Shown one piece after another: positions 33,904 to 42,756 of a DNA stretch of 43,816 bases; the first letter of the stretch is position 1, and each line of letters starts with the position of its first letter. The DNA comes from Desulfovibrio sp. Its GTDB lineage: Bacteria > Desulfobacterota > Desulfovibrionia > Desulfovibrionales > Desulfovibrionaceae. The notes beneath the pieces were generated by a model, which did not search any database, was not told the DNA's origin, and saw only the letters and a list, made by a program, of their open reading frames with translations. The stretch lies in NCBI GenBank assembly GCA_031260725.1, contig JAISKZ010000037.1, positions 1-43,816 of the forward strand, in the 5' to 3' direction. The position numbers and the translations under genes were made by a program.

Positions 33904-34514
33904 TACGACGCCCCCCTGCCGAAGCGTTTAAGCGCCAGCCTGAGCGCGCCGGCAACGTCCATATCAGGTTCTTCATGCAGAATTTTTTTCACAAGCGGCG
34001 CGCACTCTTCTTCGGCGTAGCCAAGATTAACAAGCCCCGCCACAGCGTCACGGAACACAGACACCTCACGCGTCCCCACAGTCGGCAGAGCGGCGCCCGC
34101 GGCATTGTCCACCTTGAGTTTATACTGAAGTTCCAAAAAAATATGCTGTGCGGACTTTTTGCCTATGCCCGACACTCTGGTCAGAGCCGCCACATCCTCT
34201 TCCAGAACGAGCCTGAGCAAATCGTCCGGGCGGAATGTGGAAAGAATGGCCAGGGCAGTTCTGGCGCCGACCTTGGAAATCGTCAGCAAAACCTCAAAGG
34301 CCTGACGTTCCTCAAATGTGGCAAAGCCGAAAAGTTCCAGGGCGTCCTCACGCACGGCAAGGCTGGTATAAAGCGCCACGGACTCTCCCCGCGCTGGCAG
34401 AGCGGCAAGCGTACGTGACGGCAGGGCCACTTCATAGCCCACTCCGGATTGGGTCACGACAAGACAGGCATGATCCCATGTCTCGACCAGACGTCCTTCA
34501 ATATAAGCAATCAT
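33903..34514 (-). CDS. ruvA: Holliday junction-binding protein RuvA
   Basis: Protein of 203 aa whose tetramer clamps four-way DNA junctions. It opens [13 protein letters not shown] as usual. Two helix-hairpin-helix motifs (about residues 70-130, for example [16 protein letters not shown]) contact DNA, and the C-terminal helical domain ([16 protein letters not shown]) contacts RuvB. AGGGAAG lies before the start. moaA ends 60 bases upstream on the same strand. ruvB follows with a 1-base overlap. Confidence 0.97.
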   Translation of the reverse strand: MIAYIEGRLVETWDHACLVVTQSGVGYEVALPSRTLAALPARGESVALYTSLAVREDALELFGFATFEERQAFEVLLTISKVGARTALAILSTFRPDDLLRLVLEEDVAALTRVSGIGKKSAQHIFLELQYKLKVDNAAGAALPTVGTREVSVFRDAVAGLVNLGYAEEECAPLVKKILHEEPDMDVAGALRLALKRFGRGAS

Positions 34515-34574
34515 CTTCCCTTCGCGTTGTTATACCATGCTTCAAAACGGACGGCATCAAGGCAGGTTCAGCCC

Positions 34575-35615
34575 TCATCCGCCGATGCCGGACATCTGCT
34601 TTGCGGCCACCGCGCCGTTCAGTGGCCGCGCGTGCAAAATATCCGCCCCGACAGGCTTGTTTGCGCAGACCCGGCGTATTGTTTGCGCTATGCGCGCGTC
34701 CGTAATTTCCGGATGCCGCAAAAGTCCGCGCAAACGGTATTCCCTGTCGGCAAAAAGACAAGTGCGCAACGCGCCGTCGCTCGTCATACGCAAACGGTTG
34801 CAGGCCAGACAAAAATGCTCCGTCACGGGCGTGATAAAGCCAATCCGCCCCTTGCCGCCCGCAACCCGGTACATGCGCGCCGGACCGGCGCTTGCGTGCT
34901 TGTCCATCTCCGACAACAGCCGCACGCGGCGTTCGGCCTCTTTTTTTATTTCCCCGGCCGGCCAGAAAATTTCCGTGTTCCACAATGTGCCGCTGCTCAT
35001 AGGCATAAATTCGATGAAACGCAGGTCAAGAGGCATTGTCAGGGCCGCATGGACAAAATCGTCCATCTGGCCGTCGTTCACACCACGCATGGCGACCACA
35101 TTGATCTTGACGCGCAGCCGGGCGGACAGCAGCGCCTCAAGCGCCCGCAGCACGTCCGGCAACATGTCCCGACCTGTTACGGCGGCAAAAGTAGCCCTGT
35201 CAAAACTGTCCAGAGAAATATTCACAACGTGTACATTCACACGGCGCAAGAGGGGAATATGCGGCTCAAGCAGCGTGCCGTTGGTTGTAATGCGCAGATC
35301 CATGCCTGGGTAACGCGCACGCAGCATGCTCAAAAACGTGTCGCACCCCCTGCGGACAAAAAGTTCCCCGCCGGTCAGCCTCACCTTTTCTATGCCCAGA
35401 GATGCCGCAACCCCCACCATGCGCGCCATTTCTTCATACCGCAAAATTTTCTGATGCGGGATGCTGCGCTCCCTGGCGTTGCTGCGGCAATACATGCAGC
35501 GCAGATTGCAGCGATCCGTCACGGAAAGACGCAGATAGCGCACCGTGCGGCCACGGCCGTCACAAAGATCGCGCACGAACCTGACAGCCCTTGCAAAAGA
35601 ATGGGTAGTTGCCAA
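34575..35615 (-). CDS. moaA: GTP 3',8-cyclase MoaA
   Basis: Radical-SAM enzyme of 346 aa for the first step of molybdopterin synthesis. The N-terminal 4Fe-4S site is CNLRCMYC (C-x3-C-x2-C), with a glycine-rich SAM region (RLTGGELFVR). A second cluster is held by the C-terminal cysteines in FCLACN and TCLF. The chain ends in Gly-Gly, the catalytic tail of MoaA. The start is TTG 35615 (MATTHSF); no convincing ribosome site is seen, and a GTG 39 bases further in is an alternative. Its product serves molybdenum or tungsten enzymes such as formate dehydrogenase. No other moa genes are nearby. Confidence 0.95.
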   Translation of the reverse strand: MATTHSFARAVRFVRDLCDGRGRTVRYLRLSVTDRCNLRCMYCRSNARERSIPHQKILRYEEMARMVGVAASLGIEKVRLTGGELFVRRGCDTFLSMLRARYPGMDLRITTNGTLLEPHIPLLRRVNVHVVNISLDSFDRATFAAVTGRDMLPDVLRALEALLSARLRVKINVVAMRGVNDGQMDDFVHAALTMPLDLRFIEFMPMSSGTLWNTEIFWPAGEIKKEAERRVRLLSEMDKHASAGPARMYRVAGGKGRIGFITPVTEHFCLACNRLRMTSDGALRTCLFADREYRLRGLLRHPEITDARIAQTIRRVCANKPVGADILHARPLNGAVAAKQMSGIGG

Positions 35616-35644
35616 GAAATCGAAATGGATTTACATCTGCCCTC

Positions 35645-35923
35645 ATGAAACACCTGTTGCTTTTGACGGTCGTGGCGGGCTGCTTTTGTCTGCCGCAGGC
35701 GGCCGCTGCATGGGACGGATTTGACGCTGCAACAACCAATCTTGTGGAAATAACGCCTGACAACATACCTTCAAGGGACGACACGATTGATGTGCGGGAT
35801 TACGACACCGACGCTACGGAAACCTGCCTTGTGGAAAGCGTGACCCGCAATGCCCGCACTGTGGAGGTGGTGGTGCGCGCGGCAAACGGGGTCATGCGCA
35901 TTCTTGTCATGGAAGGCCGCTAA
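35645..35923 (+). CDS. Small exported protein, DUF5334-like
   Basis: Protein of 92 aa. A signal peptide (MKHLLLLTVVAGCFCLPQ) is cut near AAA, leaving a mature start AWDGFDAATTNLVEI and a repeating acidic pattern (TIDVRDYDTD) that resembles the DUF5334 family as I recall it. The rest is beta-strand-like with a final hydrophobic strand (VMRILVMEGR). Function is unknown; the location is the periplasm. It is divergent from moaA by 29 bases. Its stop overlaps the convergent downstream gene by 3-4 bases. Confidence 0.7.
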   Translation: MKHLLLLTVVAGCFCLPQAAAAWDGFDAATTNLVEITPDNIPSRDDTIDVRDYDTDATETCLVESVTRNARTVEVVVRAANGVMRILVMEGR

Positions 35924-36489
35924 CCCTTGCTCTCCTCTTCCCGTTCATAGCCGGGCAGCACTACTCCCGCGCTTTCGGCATCCCCCTGCCCCTTGGAACA
36001 GCGGCTCTGCAAATGGCAGATTTCACAACCGCCCCTGTATGGATAATGCGTTACCACAGCGTACCGCCGGCTGAGCAGCGGCGTGTCTTCTTTGTATGGG
36101 AGGCCAAGCCCGGCGAGCGCCTCACGCAGGCCCTGCGCGGGGCGCGGCGAAGGCGCGCAGCCCCCGTCCGCCACCCGCGGCAACAGCTCCTGCACGGCGG
36201 ACATGCACATAAACTGGGCAAGATTGTTGACCATATAGCCTTCGGAAGGAGACTTCCCCCAGGTTTTATCCACAAGGTCTTCCACATTTTTCGGCAGCCA
36301 GACAGCGAGCCAGGAAATTTCGCCCGTGCTCACTTCACGCACTGTCAACAACTCAAGCCACTGACCCCACAACCCGGCAAGGCGTTCAGCGGCGACGGCG
36401 CCAAGGCGCGTCTCACGGCTCAGGAACATGAAGGCTTCCATATCGAAATACGGCTTGACATCATGCTCTTTGATGCTGACTTTGTTCAC
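35920..36489 (-). CDS. Unknown protein with C-x2-C-x5-C motif
   Basis: Protein of 189 aa that I do not recognise. There is no signal peptide or membrane helix. The first ~120 residues look helical. Near the C-terminus, GGCEICHLQSRC gives C-x2-C-x5-C, with another Cys about 55 residues earlier (DGGC) that could complete a four-Cys metal or Fe-S site. The same spacing is known from RecB/Cas4-type nucleases, but no nuclease motif is visible. GTG 36489 is chosen because AGGA precedes it; the frame is open to 36561. It is convergent with the DUF5334-like gene, overlapping by 4 bases. Confidence 0.7.
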   Translation of the reverse strand: MNKVSIKEHDVKPYFDMEAFMFLSRETRLGAVAAERLAGLWGQWLELLTVREVSTGEISWLAVWLPKNVEDLVDKTWGKSPSEGYMVNNLAQFMCMSAVQELLPRVADGGCAPSPRPAQGLREALAGLGLPYKEDTPLLSRRYAVVTHYPYRGGCEICHLQSRCSKGQGDAESAGVVLPGYEREEESKG

Positions 36490-36567
36490 GCGGGATCCTG
36501 AAAATATTTTTCCATAAGTAACCAAGGGGCAAAACCCGTCAAGTGCCGCGCGGCAAGGCAAACGGGC

Positions 36568-36594
36568 CGGCCGGAAGGTGAAACTCTCCGGCCG
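36568..36594. repeat. 8-bp GC hairpin upstream of the miaB unit
   Basis: CGGCCGGA (36568-36575) pairs with TCCGGCCG (36587-36594) around an 11-base loop. No T-run follows directly on either strand. It lies in the divergent gap before the small ORF at 36673. Confidence 0.45.
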
Positions 36595-36672
36595 AAACCG
36601 GCTTTACTTCGGCATCTCTCTTTTTTATTGTACTTTTATACACCCTTCCCCGACCTCACACAAGGAAGATAA

Positions 36673-36825
36673 ATGAACAAAAATCCGGCAAAAATCCGAT
36701 ATAGTTACAGCACGGCCTCCGACTCGCGCCTGCAGACGGCGCACGGCGTATGGGGAAGCATCAATGCCCAGGGTGAAATTGAGAGAAAGGCGCGCCCGCC
36801 ATATACGGTTCTGATTCATCTGTGA
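36673..36825 (+). CDS. Small protein of unknown function, possibly truncated
   Basis: Frame of 50 codons with a good ribosome site (AAGGAAG before ATG) and a coherent N-terminal part (KIRYSYSTASDSRLQTAHG, then VWGSINAQGEIE). The last ~15 residues (KARPPYTVLIHL region) look unlike the start. This suggests the N-terminus of a longer protein that has lost its 3' part, but an intact 50-residue protein is also possible. It ends 4 bases before the miaB start, so it may act as a leader for miaB translation. Too short to identify. Confidence 0.5.
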   Translation: MNKNPAKIRYSYSTASDSRLQTAHGVWGSINAQGEIERKARPPYTVLIHL

Positions 36826-36829
36826 CGCA

Positions 36830-38191
36830 GTGACAGTGTCTGTGATTGAAAAAAGCTTTCATATCATAACCTTCGGGTGCCAGATGAATGCGAACGACTC
36901 ACACTGGCTCGCGCGCCGTCTCGCCGCGCGCGGTTTTGTGGAAACGCCGCTGGAAACAGCGCGGGTAGTGCTGCTCAACACCTGTTCTGTGCGCGAAAAA
37001 CCGGAACACAAAGTCGCCGGCGCGCTTGAACGCGTGCGCAACGTCACAGGCGGCAACCCGGACGTTCTGGTGGGTGTGCTTGGCTGTGTAGCCCAGCAAT
37101 ATGGCACAGCTTTTTTTTCTACGCAAAGCCAGGTGCGCCTTATAGCCGGCAGCGACGGCATAAGCGGCGCACCGGAGGCTGTTGAACGCCTGCTGGCAGA
37201 GCCCGATCTGCGTCTTTCACTGCTTGATTTCACAAGCCGCTATATCGAACGCGAACCAGTGCACGGCAGCGCGTCCGCTCCAGTCGCATATGTGAACATC
37301 ATGCAGGGCTGCAACAATTTTTGCGCCTACTGCATCGTGCCGTTTACCCGCGGACGCCAGAAATCGCGCTGCGTCGCGCCCATACTTGACGAATGCCGGG
37401 CGCGGCTTGACGAAGGAGCGAGAGAACTTGTGCTTTTGGGGCAGAACGTCAACGCGTTCGGGCGGGACAAAAGCGGCGACGGCATCCCATTTTCAGCGCT
37501 GCTCGCGCGGGTGGCTGCGTTGCCCGGCATCAAACGCCTGCGCTACGTCACCCCTCACCCCAAGGATATGCGGCCGGAAGACGCGGCGGCCTTCGCAGCC
37601 CTGGCGCCGCTGTGCCCGCACCTGCATTTGCCGCTTCAGTCCGGTTCCGACACGATTCTCGCGCGTATGGGCCGCAAATACAACAGCCGTGACTATCTCG
37701 ACATTGTTGCCTCATTACGGGCTGCACGTCCGGACATGACGCTTTCCACAGATATTATTGTGGGTTTTCCCGGCGAGAATGAAGACGATTTTCAGGCCAC
37801 GCTCGCCATGATGGAGGCCTGTAACTTCATGTCCTCTTTTTCCTTCTGCTATTCAGACCGCCCCGGCGCGCGGGCAGCGCTTTTTCCGGACAAAACAGCG
37901 CCTGAAATCAAACAGGACCGGCTGCTGCGCCTGCAGGCCCTGCAGGAAGACCTGAGCCGCCGCTGGCTGCGGGGACGTGTCGGCGAAGAAACATGCCTGC
38001 TTGTCGAAAGAGAAAGCCGCAGACAAACCGTATCCGGGCAAACAAGCTGGCAGGGGCGTGACCCTTACGGCGCGCTGGTGCACCTTGCCCTGCCCGCAGG
38101 CGCGGATCATACCGGGCGCATGGCGCCCGTGCGGATAACGGAGGCGAAGAAGCACACCCTCACAGGCCGCCTGGCGGGAGATTTGTCGTGA
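36830..38191 (+). CDS. miaB: tRNA-2-methylthio-N6-dimethylallyladenosine synthase MiaB
   Basis: Radical-SAM methylthiotransferase of 453 aa that modifies A37 of tRNAs reading UNN codons. The N-terminal domain holds one 4Fe-4S cluster with Cys in FGCQMN, NTCSVRE and LGCVAQ. The radical-SAM site is GCNNFCAYCIVP (C-x3-C-x2-C). A C-terminal TRAM domain (about residues 375-445) binds RNA. The longest start is GTG 36830; GTGs at 36836 and 36842 are equally possible, and the family core begins at EKSFHIITFGC. No clear ribosome site is visible, which fits coupling to the small ORF ending 4 bases before. Confidence 0.96.
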   Translation: MTVSVIEKSFHIITFGCQMNANDSHWLARRLAARGFVETPLETARVVLLNTCSVREKPEHKVAGALERVRNVTGGNPDVLVGVLGCVAQQYGTAFFSTQSQVRLIAGSDGISGAPEAVERLLAEPDLRLSLLDFTSRYIEREPVHGSASAPVAYVNIMQGCNNFCAYCIVPFTRGRQKSRCVAPILDECRARLDEGARELVLLGQNVNAFGRDKSGDGIPFSALLARVAALPGIKRLRYVTPHPKDMRPEDAAAFAALAPLCPHLHLPLQSGSDTILARMGRKYNSRDYLDIVASLRAARPDMTLSTDIIVGFPGENEDDFQATLAMMEACNFMSSFSFCYSDRPGARAALFPDKTAPEIKQDRLLRLQALQEDLSRRWLRGRVGEETCLLVERESRRQTVSGQTSWQGRDPYGALVHLALPAGADHTGRMAPVRITEAKKHTLTGRLAGDLS

Positions 38192-38276
38192 TTCTGCGGG
38201 AAACGGAAGGCGACGCCAGCTTGCTGCGTTCTCCGGATTCTGTTTTCCGCCGCAAGATGTAGATATTGGAGAGCAT

Positions 38277-39389
38277 ATGCGGGTCGCCGTTGTACATTAC
38301 TGGCTTGTGGGCATGCGGGGCGGTGAAAAAGCGCTTGAAGCCATCCTTGACCTTTTCCCTGAAGCGGATATTTTTACACATGTCTATGTGCCCGACGCCG
38401 TTTCTCCGACCATACGCAAACACAAGGTGACAACCAGTTTTATACAGAAGCTGCCGTTTGCGGCCACTGCTTACCAAAAATACCTGCCTCTCATGCCGCT
38501 GGCTCTGGAACAGCTTGATTTACGGGGCTATGACCTTGTCATCAGCTCGGAATCCGGCCCGGCCAAGGGAGTACTGACAGGGACGGACACAGTGCATATC
38601 TGCTATTGCCACACCCCTATGCGCTATCTCTGGGATTGCTATCAGCACTATCTGGAAAAAGCGGGGGCGGTAAGCCGGCTGGCCCTGCGCCTGTTCTCTC
38701 CATATCTGCGCATGTGGGACGCGCTCACCGCTCAAAGGGTGGATTTTTTCGCGGCGAATTCGCATAACACAGCACGCCGGATTGCCAAACATTACCGCCG
38801 GACGGCTGAAATTATTTACCCGCCTGTGGATGTGCGGGCCTTTGCGCCCAAAAAGGGAGATTACCCGGCACCTGAAGGCTATTATTTATATGTTGGCCAG
38901 CTTGTAGCGTATAAACGGGCGGATCTGGCAATACAAAGCTGTAATCATCTTGACAGAAAGCTCATAATCATCGGCGATGGGCCGGAGCACAAAGCACTCA
39001 AATCCATTGCCGGGCCGACAGTGACATTTCTCGGAAAACAGGACGAAGCATCCCTGTGCCGCCACATGCAGCGTTGCAACGCCCTGCTGTTTCCAGGCGA
39101 GGAAGATTTCGGAATCGTACCCCTTGAAACCCTGGCGGCAGGCCGCCCTGTTATTGCTTTCGGCGCGGGCGGCGCGCTGGAGACCATTCAGCACGGGAAA
39201 ACAGGCATACTGTTTTCTGAACAAACATCATCCGCTTTATGCGTTGCGATAGAAGAATTTGAAAACAAACGACATGCTTTTGAACCGGGCAAACTTACCT
39301 CAGAGGCAGAACGCTTTTCCCGCAATAAATTTCAGGACAGTTTCAAGAGATTTCTGGAAGAATGCCTGAATAAAAAAAATCAGGCATAA
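38277..39389 (+). CDS. Glycosyltransferase family 4 enzyme (mannosyltransferase-like)
   Basis: GT-B glycosyltransferase of 370 aa. The N-terminus RVAVVHYWLVGMRGGEKAL is typical of WbaZ-like O-antigen mannosyltransferases. The middle HTPMRYLWDCYQHYLE and the donor site GEEDFGIVPLETLAAGRP (E-x7-E near residue 281) support GT4. GGAGAG precedes ATG 38277. It follows miaB by 85 bases and is convergent with the flippase-like membrane protein, 29 bases apart. It may add to the same glycan as the enzymes at 21638-24114. The donor sugar is not certain. Confidence 0.92.
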   Translation: MRVAVVHYWLVGMRGGEKALEAILDLFPEADIFTHVYVPDAVSPTIRKHKVTTSFIQKLPFAATAYQKYLPLMPLALEQLDLRGYDLVISSESGPAKGVLTGTDTVHICYCHTPMRYLWDCYQHYLEKAGAVSRLALRLFSPYLRMWDALTAQRVDFFAANSHNTARRIAKHYRRTAEIIYPPVDVRAFAPKKGDYPAPEGYYLYVGQLVAYKRADLAIQSCNHLDRKLIIIGDGPEHKALKSIAGPTVTFLGKQDEASLCRHMQRCNALLFPGEEDFGIVPLETLAAGRPVIAFGAGGALETIQHGKTGILFSEQTSSALCVAIEEFENKRHAFEPGKLTSEAERFSRNKFQDSFKRFLEECLNKKNQA

Positions 39390-39418
39390 GAGCCCGCAAA
39401 ATAGACACAGACCTGATG

Positions 39419-40969
39419 TTATTGCAAGCTGCCGCGCCGGCCCCGACGGCGGGCCGTGCGCCATGCCCAGCAGAGCGGCAGCGCCGCCGTGATGCCGACA
39501 TAGGCGCGGAAAACGCGCGACGCGTTGAGCGGGTGTTCAAATCCCCAGCTTGCGATTTTGTCCCAGGCCGGATGGTAAATGTACCAGCCCAGCAAAAAAA
39601 CCGCGCCCAGCGCGCCCAGCGCGCCGACCAGCCAATAAACGGGGAGGGGTTCTTCCCAAAAAAAGGAAGAGCGGTAAAAACGCCGCCGCGCCAGACAAAC
39701 GGCCAGCAGAACCACACTGACCATCAGGGCGGCTTCCCAAGACAGGCCTTTGAGCACAGCCCCCAACATACCCAGCCCCAGCAAAACGGCCGCCAGCGTA
39801 TAGGCTCTGGCCTGCCTCCGTTCCAGACCGCAGGAGACGAAAAGCAGGGCCGCTCCGGACAAAGCGCAGACAAAATGCGCCGCGTCCGGCACAAACGCGG
39901 GGAACACGGCCTTCAGACGTGCCACGTTACCGGGCAACGCGGGCAGCGTGGCTGAAACGAGCAGAATGACTCCGCCGATAAAGGCGGCATGGGCCGCGAT
40001 GGAATGCGACAAGGCAGAGAAGCGGCGGCCGGCCTCGCGCAAAACGCCGCGGGCCTGCCGCGCCTCGTACACAGCCAGCAGCACGGCGGCCGCCAGAAGG
40101 GGAATGATGTAATATACAAGCCGGAACACAAGCACGGCGGCAAAAACAACCTGCTCGTGCACAGTGTGCGTGAGGTGCAGAATAACCAGCTCAAACACCC
40201 CTACGCCGCCGGGAACATGCGTGAGAACCACAGCCACCTGGGCCATGAGATAACCCGGCAGGAAGTCCAGAAAACTCACGCCGATACTGTCCGGCAGCAG
40301 CACATACATGCAGGACGCGGCGGCGACAATGTCCACCCCCGCCACAACAGCCTGAGCCGCGGCGATGCGCGGCGCGGGAAAAACAAATTCCCTGCCGAAG
40401 ATATGCAGCGGGCTGCGCATGGCGCCACAGAGCGCCAGATACGAACAGGCGATCAAAAAGAGAATCAGCCCGAGGACGCGCACGTCGGAGATGGGCATTT
40501 TCGCCAGCAGTTCGTCAGGAATAACGGGCGGCGCGAGCATAAAAATGACGCCGCACAGCCCGAGCGCACCCACCCAGAACGTCACGGCCAGCATGAGCAC
40601 CAGACGCACAATCTCCGCCAACGTAAAGCCCCAGGCCGAATAGAAACGCCAGCGCACGGTTGTGCCGCCCAGCAGCGCGCCGAAATTGTAGCTGACGGCC
40701 TGCCCGACAAAGGAAACCAGCCCCACGCGCGGCAAGGGCAATTTTTTGCGGATGGCCTTGAGCGCCAGCCAGTCATAGCCCACCAGAATTAGATAATTGA
40801 CCATCATGAGCAAAAACGACAAGCCGACGCGCGCGTAGGAAATGCTGCTCAAACTCGCGCGTATCTGGGCTATGCTGTAAACCTTGAGCTTATGGTGCAG
40901 CAGATACGCCGCCAGCAAAAAAACAGCGGCAACCAGCACCGAACCAAGATAACGCAGATATTTTTTCAT
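39419..40969 (-). CDS. UPF0104/LPG-synthase-TM family membrane protein
   Basis: Polytopic membrane protein of 516 aa with about 13-14 hydrophobic segments. It resembles the flippase-like membrane half of MprF (UPF0104, YbhN-like): motifs such as NYLILVGYDWLALKAI, the SYNFGALLGG loop and HVPGGVGVFELVIL are characteristic. The soluble aminoacyl-transferase domain of MprF is absent, so it may flip lipids or act on lipid carriers rather than make lysyl-PG. ATG 40969 is used; an extension to 41035 begins at TTG and is charged, unlike the family. It faces the GT4 gene at its 3' end. Confidence 0.85.
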   Translation of the reverse strand: MKKYLRYLGSVLVAAVFLLAAYLLHHKLKVYSIAQIRASLSSISYARVGLSFLLMMVNYLILVGYDWLALKAIRKKLPLPRVGLVSFVGQAVSYNFGALLGGTTVRWRFYSAWGFTLAEIVRLVLMLAVTFWVGALGLCGVIFMLAPPVIPDELLAKMPISDVRVLGLILFLIACSYLALCGAMRSPLHIFGREFVFPAPRIAAAQAVVAGVDIVAAASCMYVLLPDSIGVSFLDFLPGYLMAQVAVVLTHVPGGVGVFELVILHLTHTVHEQVVFAAVLVFRLVYYIIPLLAAAVLLAVYEARQARGVLREAGRRFSALSHSIAAHAAFIGGVILLVSATLPALPGNVARLKAVFPAFVPDAAHFVCALSGAALLFVSCGLERRQARAYTLAAVLLGLGMLGAVLKGLSWEAALMVSVVLLAVCLARRRFYRSSFFWEEPLPVYWLVGALGALGAVFLLGWYIYHPAWDKIASWGFEHPLNASRVFRAYVGITAALPLCWAWRTARRRGRRGSLQ

Positions 40970-41117
40970 GGTCTCAAGAACGCGTTGTCCTAACAGCACA
41001 GATAAATTTTCAGGACTTGACCGAAAAGAAGGCAATGGCTAGTCTATAAGAAACGGCTGCGCAAGCGTCGACAAACAGAAAAAAACGGAATCCGGCAAAC
41101 CCCGCGTTCCGCCGCCC

Positions 41118-41146
41118 ATAATCCACCACGGGTGGATTATGATTTT
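41118..41146 (+). promoter_or_regulatory. Hairpin in the greA leader, attenuator-like
   Basis: ATAATCCACC (41118-41127) pairs perfectly with GGTGGATTAT (41131-41140) around a 3-base loop and is followed by GATTTTTAT. It ends 24 bases before greA. This has the form of a weak terminator in a leader; a protein-binding palindrome is the alternative. Confidence 0.6.
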
Positions 41147-41164
41147 TATATTGTGAGGTTAGAC

Positions 41165-41656
41165 ATGTCAAACATTCCTATTTCCACCCAAGGCTATAAA
41201 AAACTGGAAGAGGAACTCGCCCGTCTGAAAAACGAACGGCCCGCCATTATCCAGGCCATCAGGGAGGCGCGGGAAGAAGGAGATTTGCGCGAAAACGCCG
41301 GCTACGACGCCGCGCGCGAACGTCAGGGCATGGCTGAAGCGCGCATCAAATACATTGAGTCGCGCCTCGCGCTTTATCAGGTGATTGATCTGGACAGGCT
41401 TTCCGGCGACAAGGTGATTTTCGGCGCCACAGTGGAAGTGGAAGACCTCGACAGCGGCGGGCGCAAAACCTTTACCATTCTGGGCCCGGACGAAGCCGCG
41501 CCGGCAAAGGGGTCCATTTCTTTACTCTCGCCTGTGGGCCAGGCGCTTCTCGGCAGGGAGGCGGGCGATGAAGTGACGGTGGATATTCCGCGCGGACGCG
41601 TTACCTATGAAATACTTTCCGTCAACTTTGGAGGAAGCTCCGCCCTTCAGCCATGA
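41165..41656 (+). CDS. greA: Transcription elongation factor GreA
   Basis: Protein of 163 aa that enters the RNA polymerase secondary channel and stimulates cleavage of backtracked RNA. The N-terminal coiled coil runs from ISTQGYKKLEEELARLK to about residue 75, with the acidic tip GDLRENAGYDAAR that holds the catalytic acids. The C-terminal FKBP-like domain has VGQALLGREAGDEVTVDIPRG. ATG 41165 has GAGGT 5 bases upstream; an upstream in-frame codon would run through the leader hairpin and is rejected. Its stop overlaps the permease start (ATGA). Confidence 0.97.
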   Translation: MSNIPISTQGYKKLEEELARLKNERPAIIQAIREAREEGDLRENAGYDAARERQGMAEARIKYIESRLALYQVIDLDRLSGDKVIFGATVEVEDLDSGGRKTFTILGPDEAAPAKGSISLLSPVGQALLGREAGDEVTVDIPRGRVTYEILSVNFGGSSALQP

Positions 41657-42756
41657 CGACACTGCTGCCGCGCTTTTTTTATCTGACTGCCGCTCTGGCT
41701 TGGTACCTGCTGCTCTGGCGCCATCCGGCAGCCATTTTTCTGGCCGGCTGTTTCGCCTGCCTGACCCAGCCGCTTTACCGCAGGCTCAAACACAACATGC
41801 GTGTAGGACAAAAACGTCGGCAGCACACAGCCGTTCAGCGCAAACTGCGCCTGCAGCGCTTTTTTTCTGACAATGCGCCGATTTATGTCTATACGGTTGC
41901 CCTGCTTGCCGCTGTCTTCACGCCGATGGCCGCCCTCATTCTGCTGGTTTCGCCGCAGGCAGGCGCCGGCCTTGCCCGCCTGCGCGAGCTAAAGGCCAAC
42001 AATTTTCAGCTCCCCGCGGAGTGGATGAACCAATTGCAGCAAGTGCGGACGTCTCTCGGGGAATACCCGCGCCTTGAAAAAATGGTTTACGATTTTTTCC
42101 ATAATCTGGACATGTTGCTGAACGATACGGTGAACCTGCTCTTCAGCCGGGGTTTTGACGTGCTGGGCGGCACTATGGACGTGCTCTGGACCCTCTTTCT
42201 CTTTTTCACGCTCACGGTGCTCTTTACCGTGTATTCCCGGCGCATCCGCAAGATAGCAGGCCGTATATTCCATTGGCCGCAGGCGCTGCTGCGGCGTTTT
42301 ACAGCCGCCATCCACCGCGCCCTGCGCGCGGTGATGCTCGGCATCGCGCTGGTGGCGATGATTCAGGGTTTGCTCTGCGGCATCGCTTTTGCCGCCGCGG
42401 GCTTCAAGCAGCCCGCGTTCTGGGGCATGCTCACCACGTTCACCGCGCCTATTCCCGTGGTAGGCACAGCGCTCGTGTGGCTGCCGCTCAGCCTTTCCCT
42501 GTGGTTTACCGGCGAAACGGTGGCCGCCGTCGGTCTTGCCCTGTGGGGCGCGCTGGCTGTGGCGACGGTGGATAACCTGCTGCGCCCCCTCTTTCTGCGC
42601 CAGGGCATTCATGCGCCGTTTTTTGTGCTTATCACAGCCATATTGTGCGGGCTGACGGGATTCGGCCCTGTCGGCCTGATTGCCGGCCCTGTTTTGCTGG
42701 CCTTCGCCATTCAAGCTGTGGAAGAAGGCAACCGTTTTTACAGACAGCGTGACTGA
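41653..42756 (+). CDS. AI-2E/PerM-family transporter
   Basis: Inner-membrane protein of 367 aa with about seven to eight hydrophobic segments split by a soluble middle stretch (residues ~110-165), the standard AI-2E family plan. The C-terminal part contains APIPVVGTALVWLP and the DNLLRPLFL motif typical of the family. Members export AI-2 or act as Na+/H+ antiporters, so substrate cannot be set. It overlaps greA by 4 bases and dacA by 1 base, so the three genes form a tight operon. Confidence 0.88.
   Translation: MTTLLPRFFYLTAALAWYLLLWRHPAAIFLAGCFACLTQPLYRRLKHNMRVGQKRRQHTAVQRKLRLQRFFSDNAPIYVYTVALLAAVFTPMAALILLVSPQAGAGLARLRELKANNFQLPAEWMNQLQQVRTSLGEYPRLEKMVYDFFHNLDMLLNDTVNLLFSRGFDVLGGTMDVLWTLFLFFTLTVLFTVYSRRIRKIAGRIFHWPQALLRRFTAAIHRALRAVMLGIALVAMIQGLLCGIAFAAAGFKQPAFWGMLTTFTAPIPVVGTALVWLPLSLSLWFTGETVAAVGLALWGALAVATVDNLLRPLFLRQGIHAPFFVLITAILCGLTGFGPVGLIAGPVLLAFAIQAVEEGNRFYRQRD

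Noticed and set aside
34449..35648. 399-codon plus-strand frame over moaA
   Set aside because: It is antisense to an unmistakable MoaA with all cluster cysteines and the GG tail; the plus-strand translation has no recognisable features.
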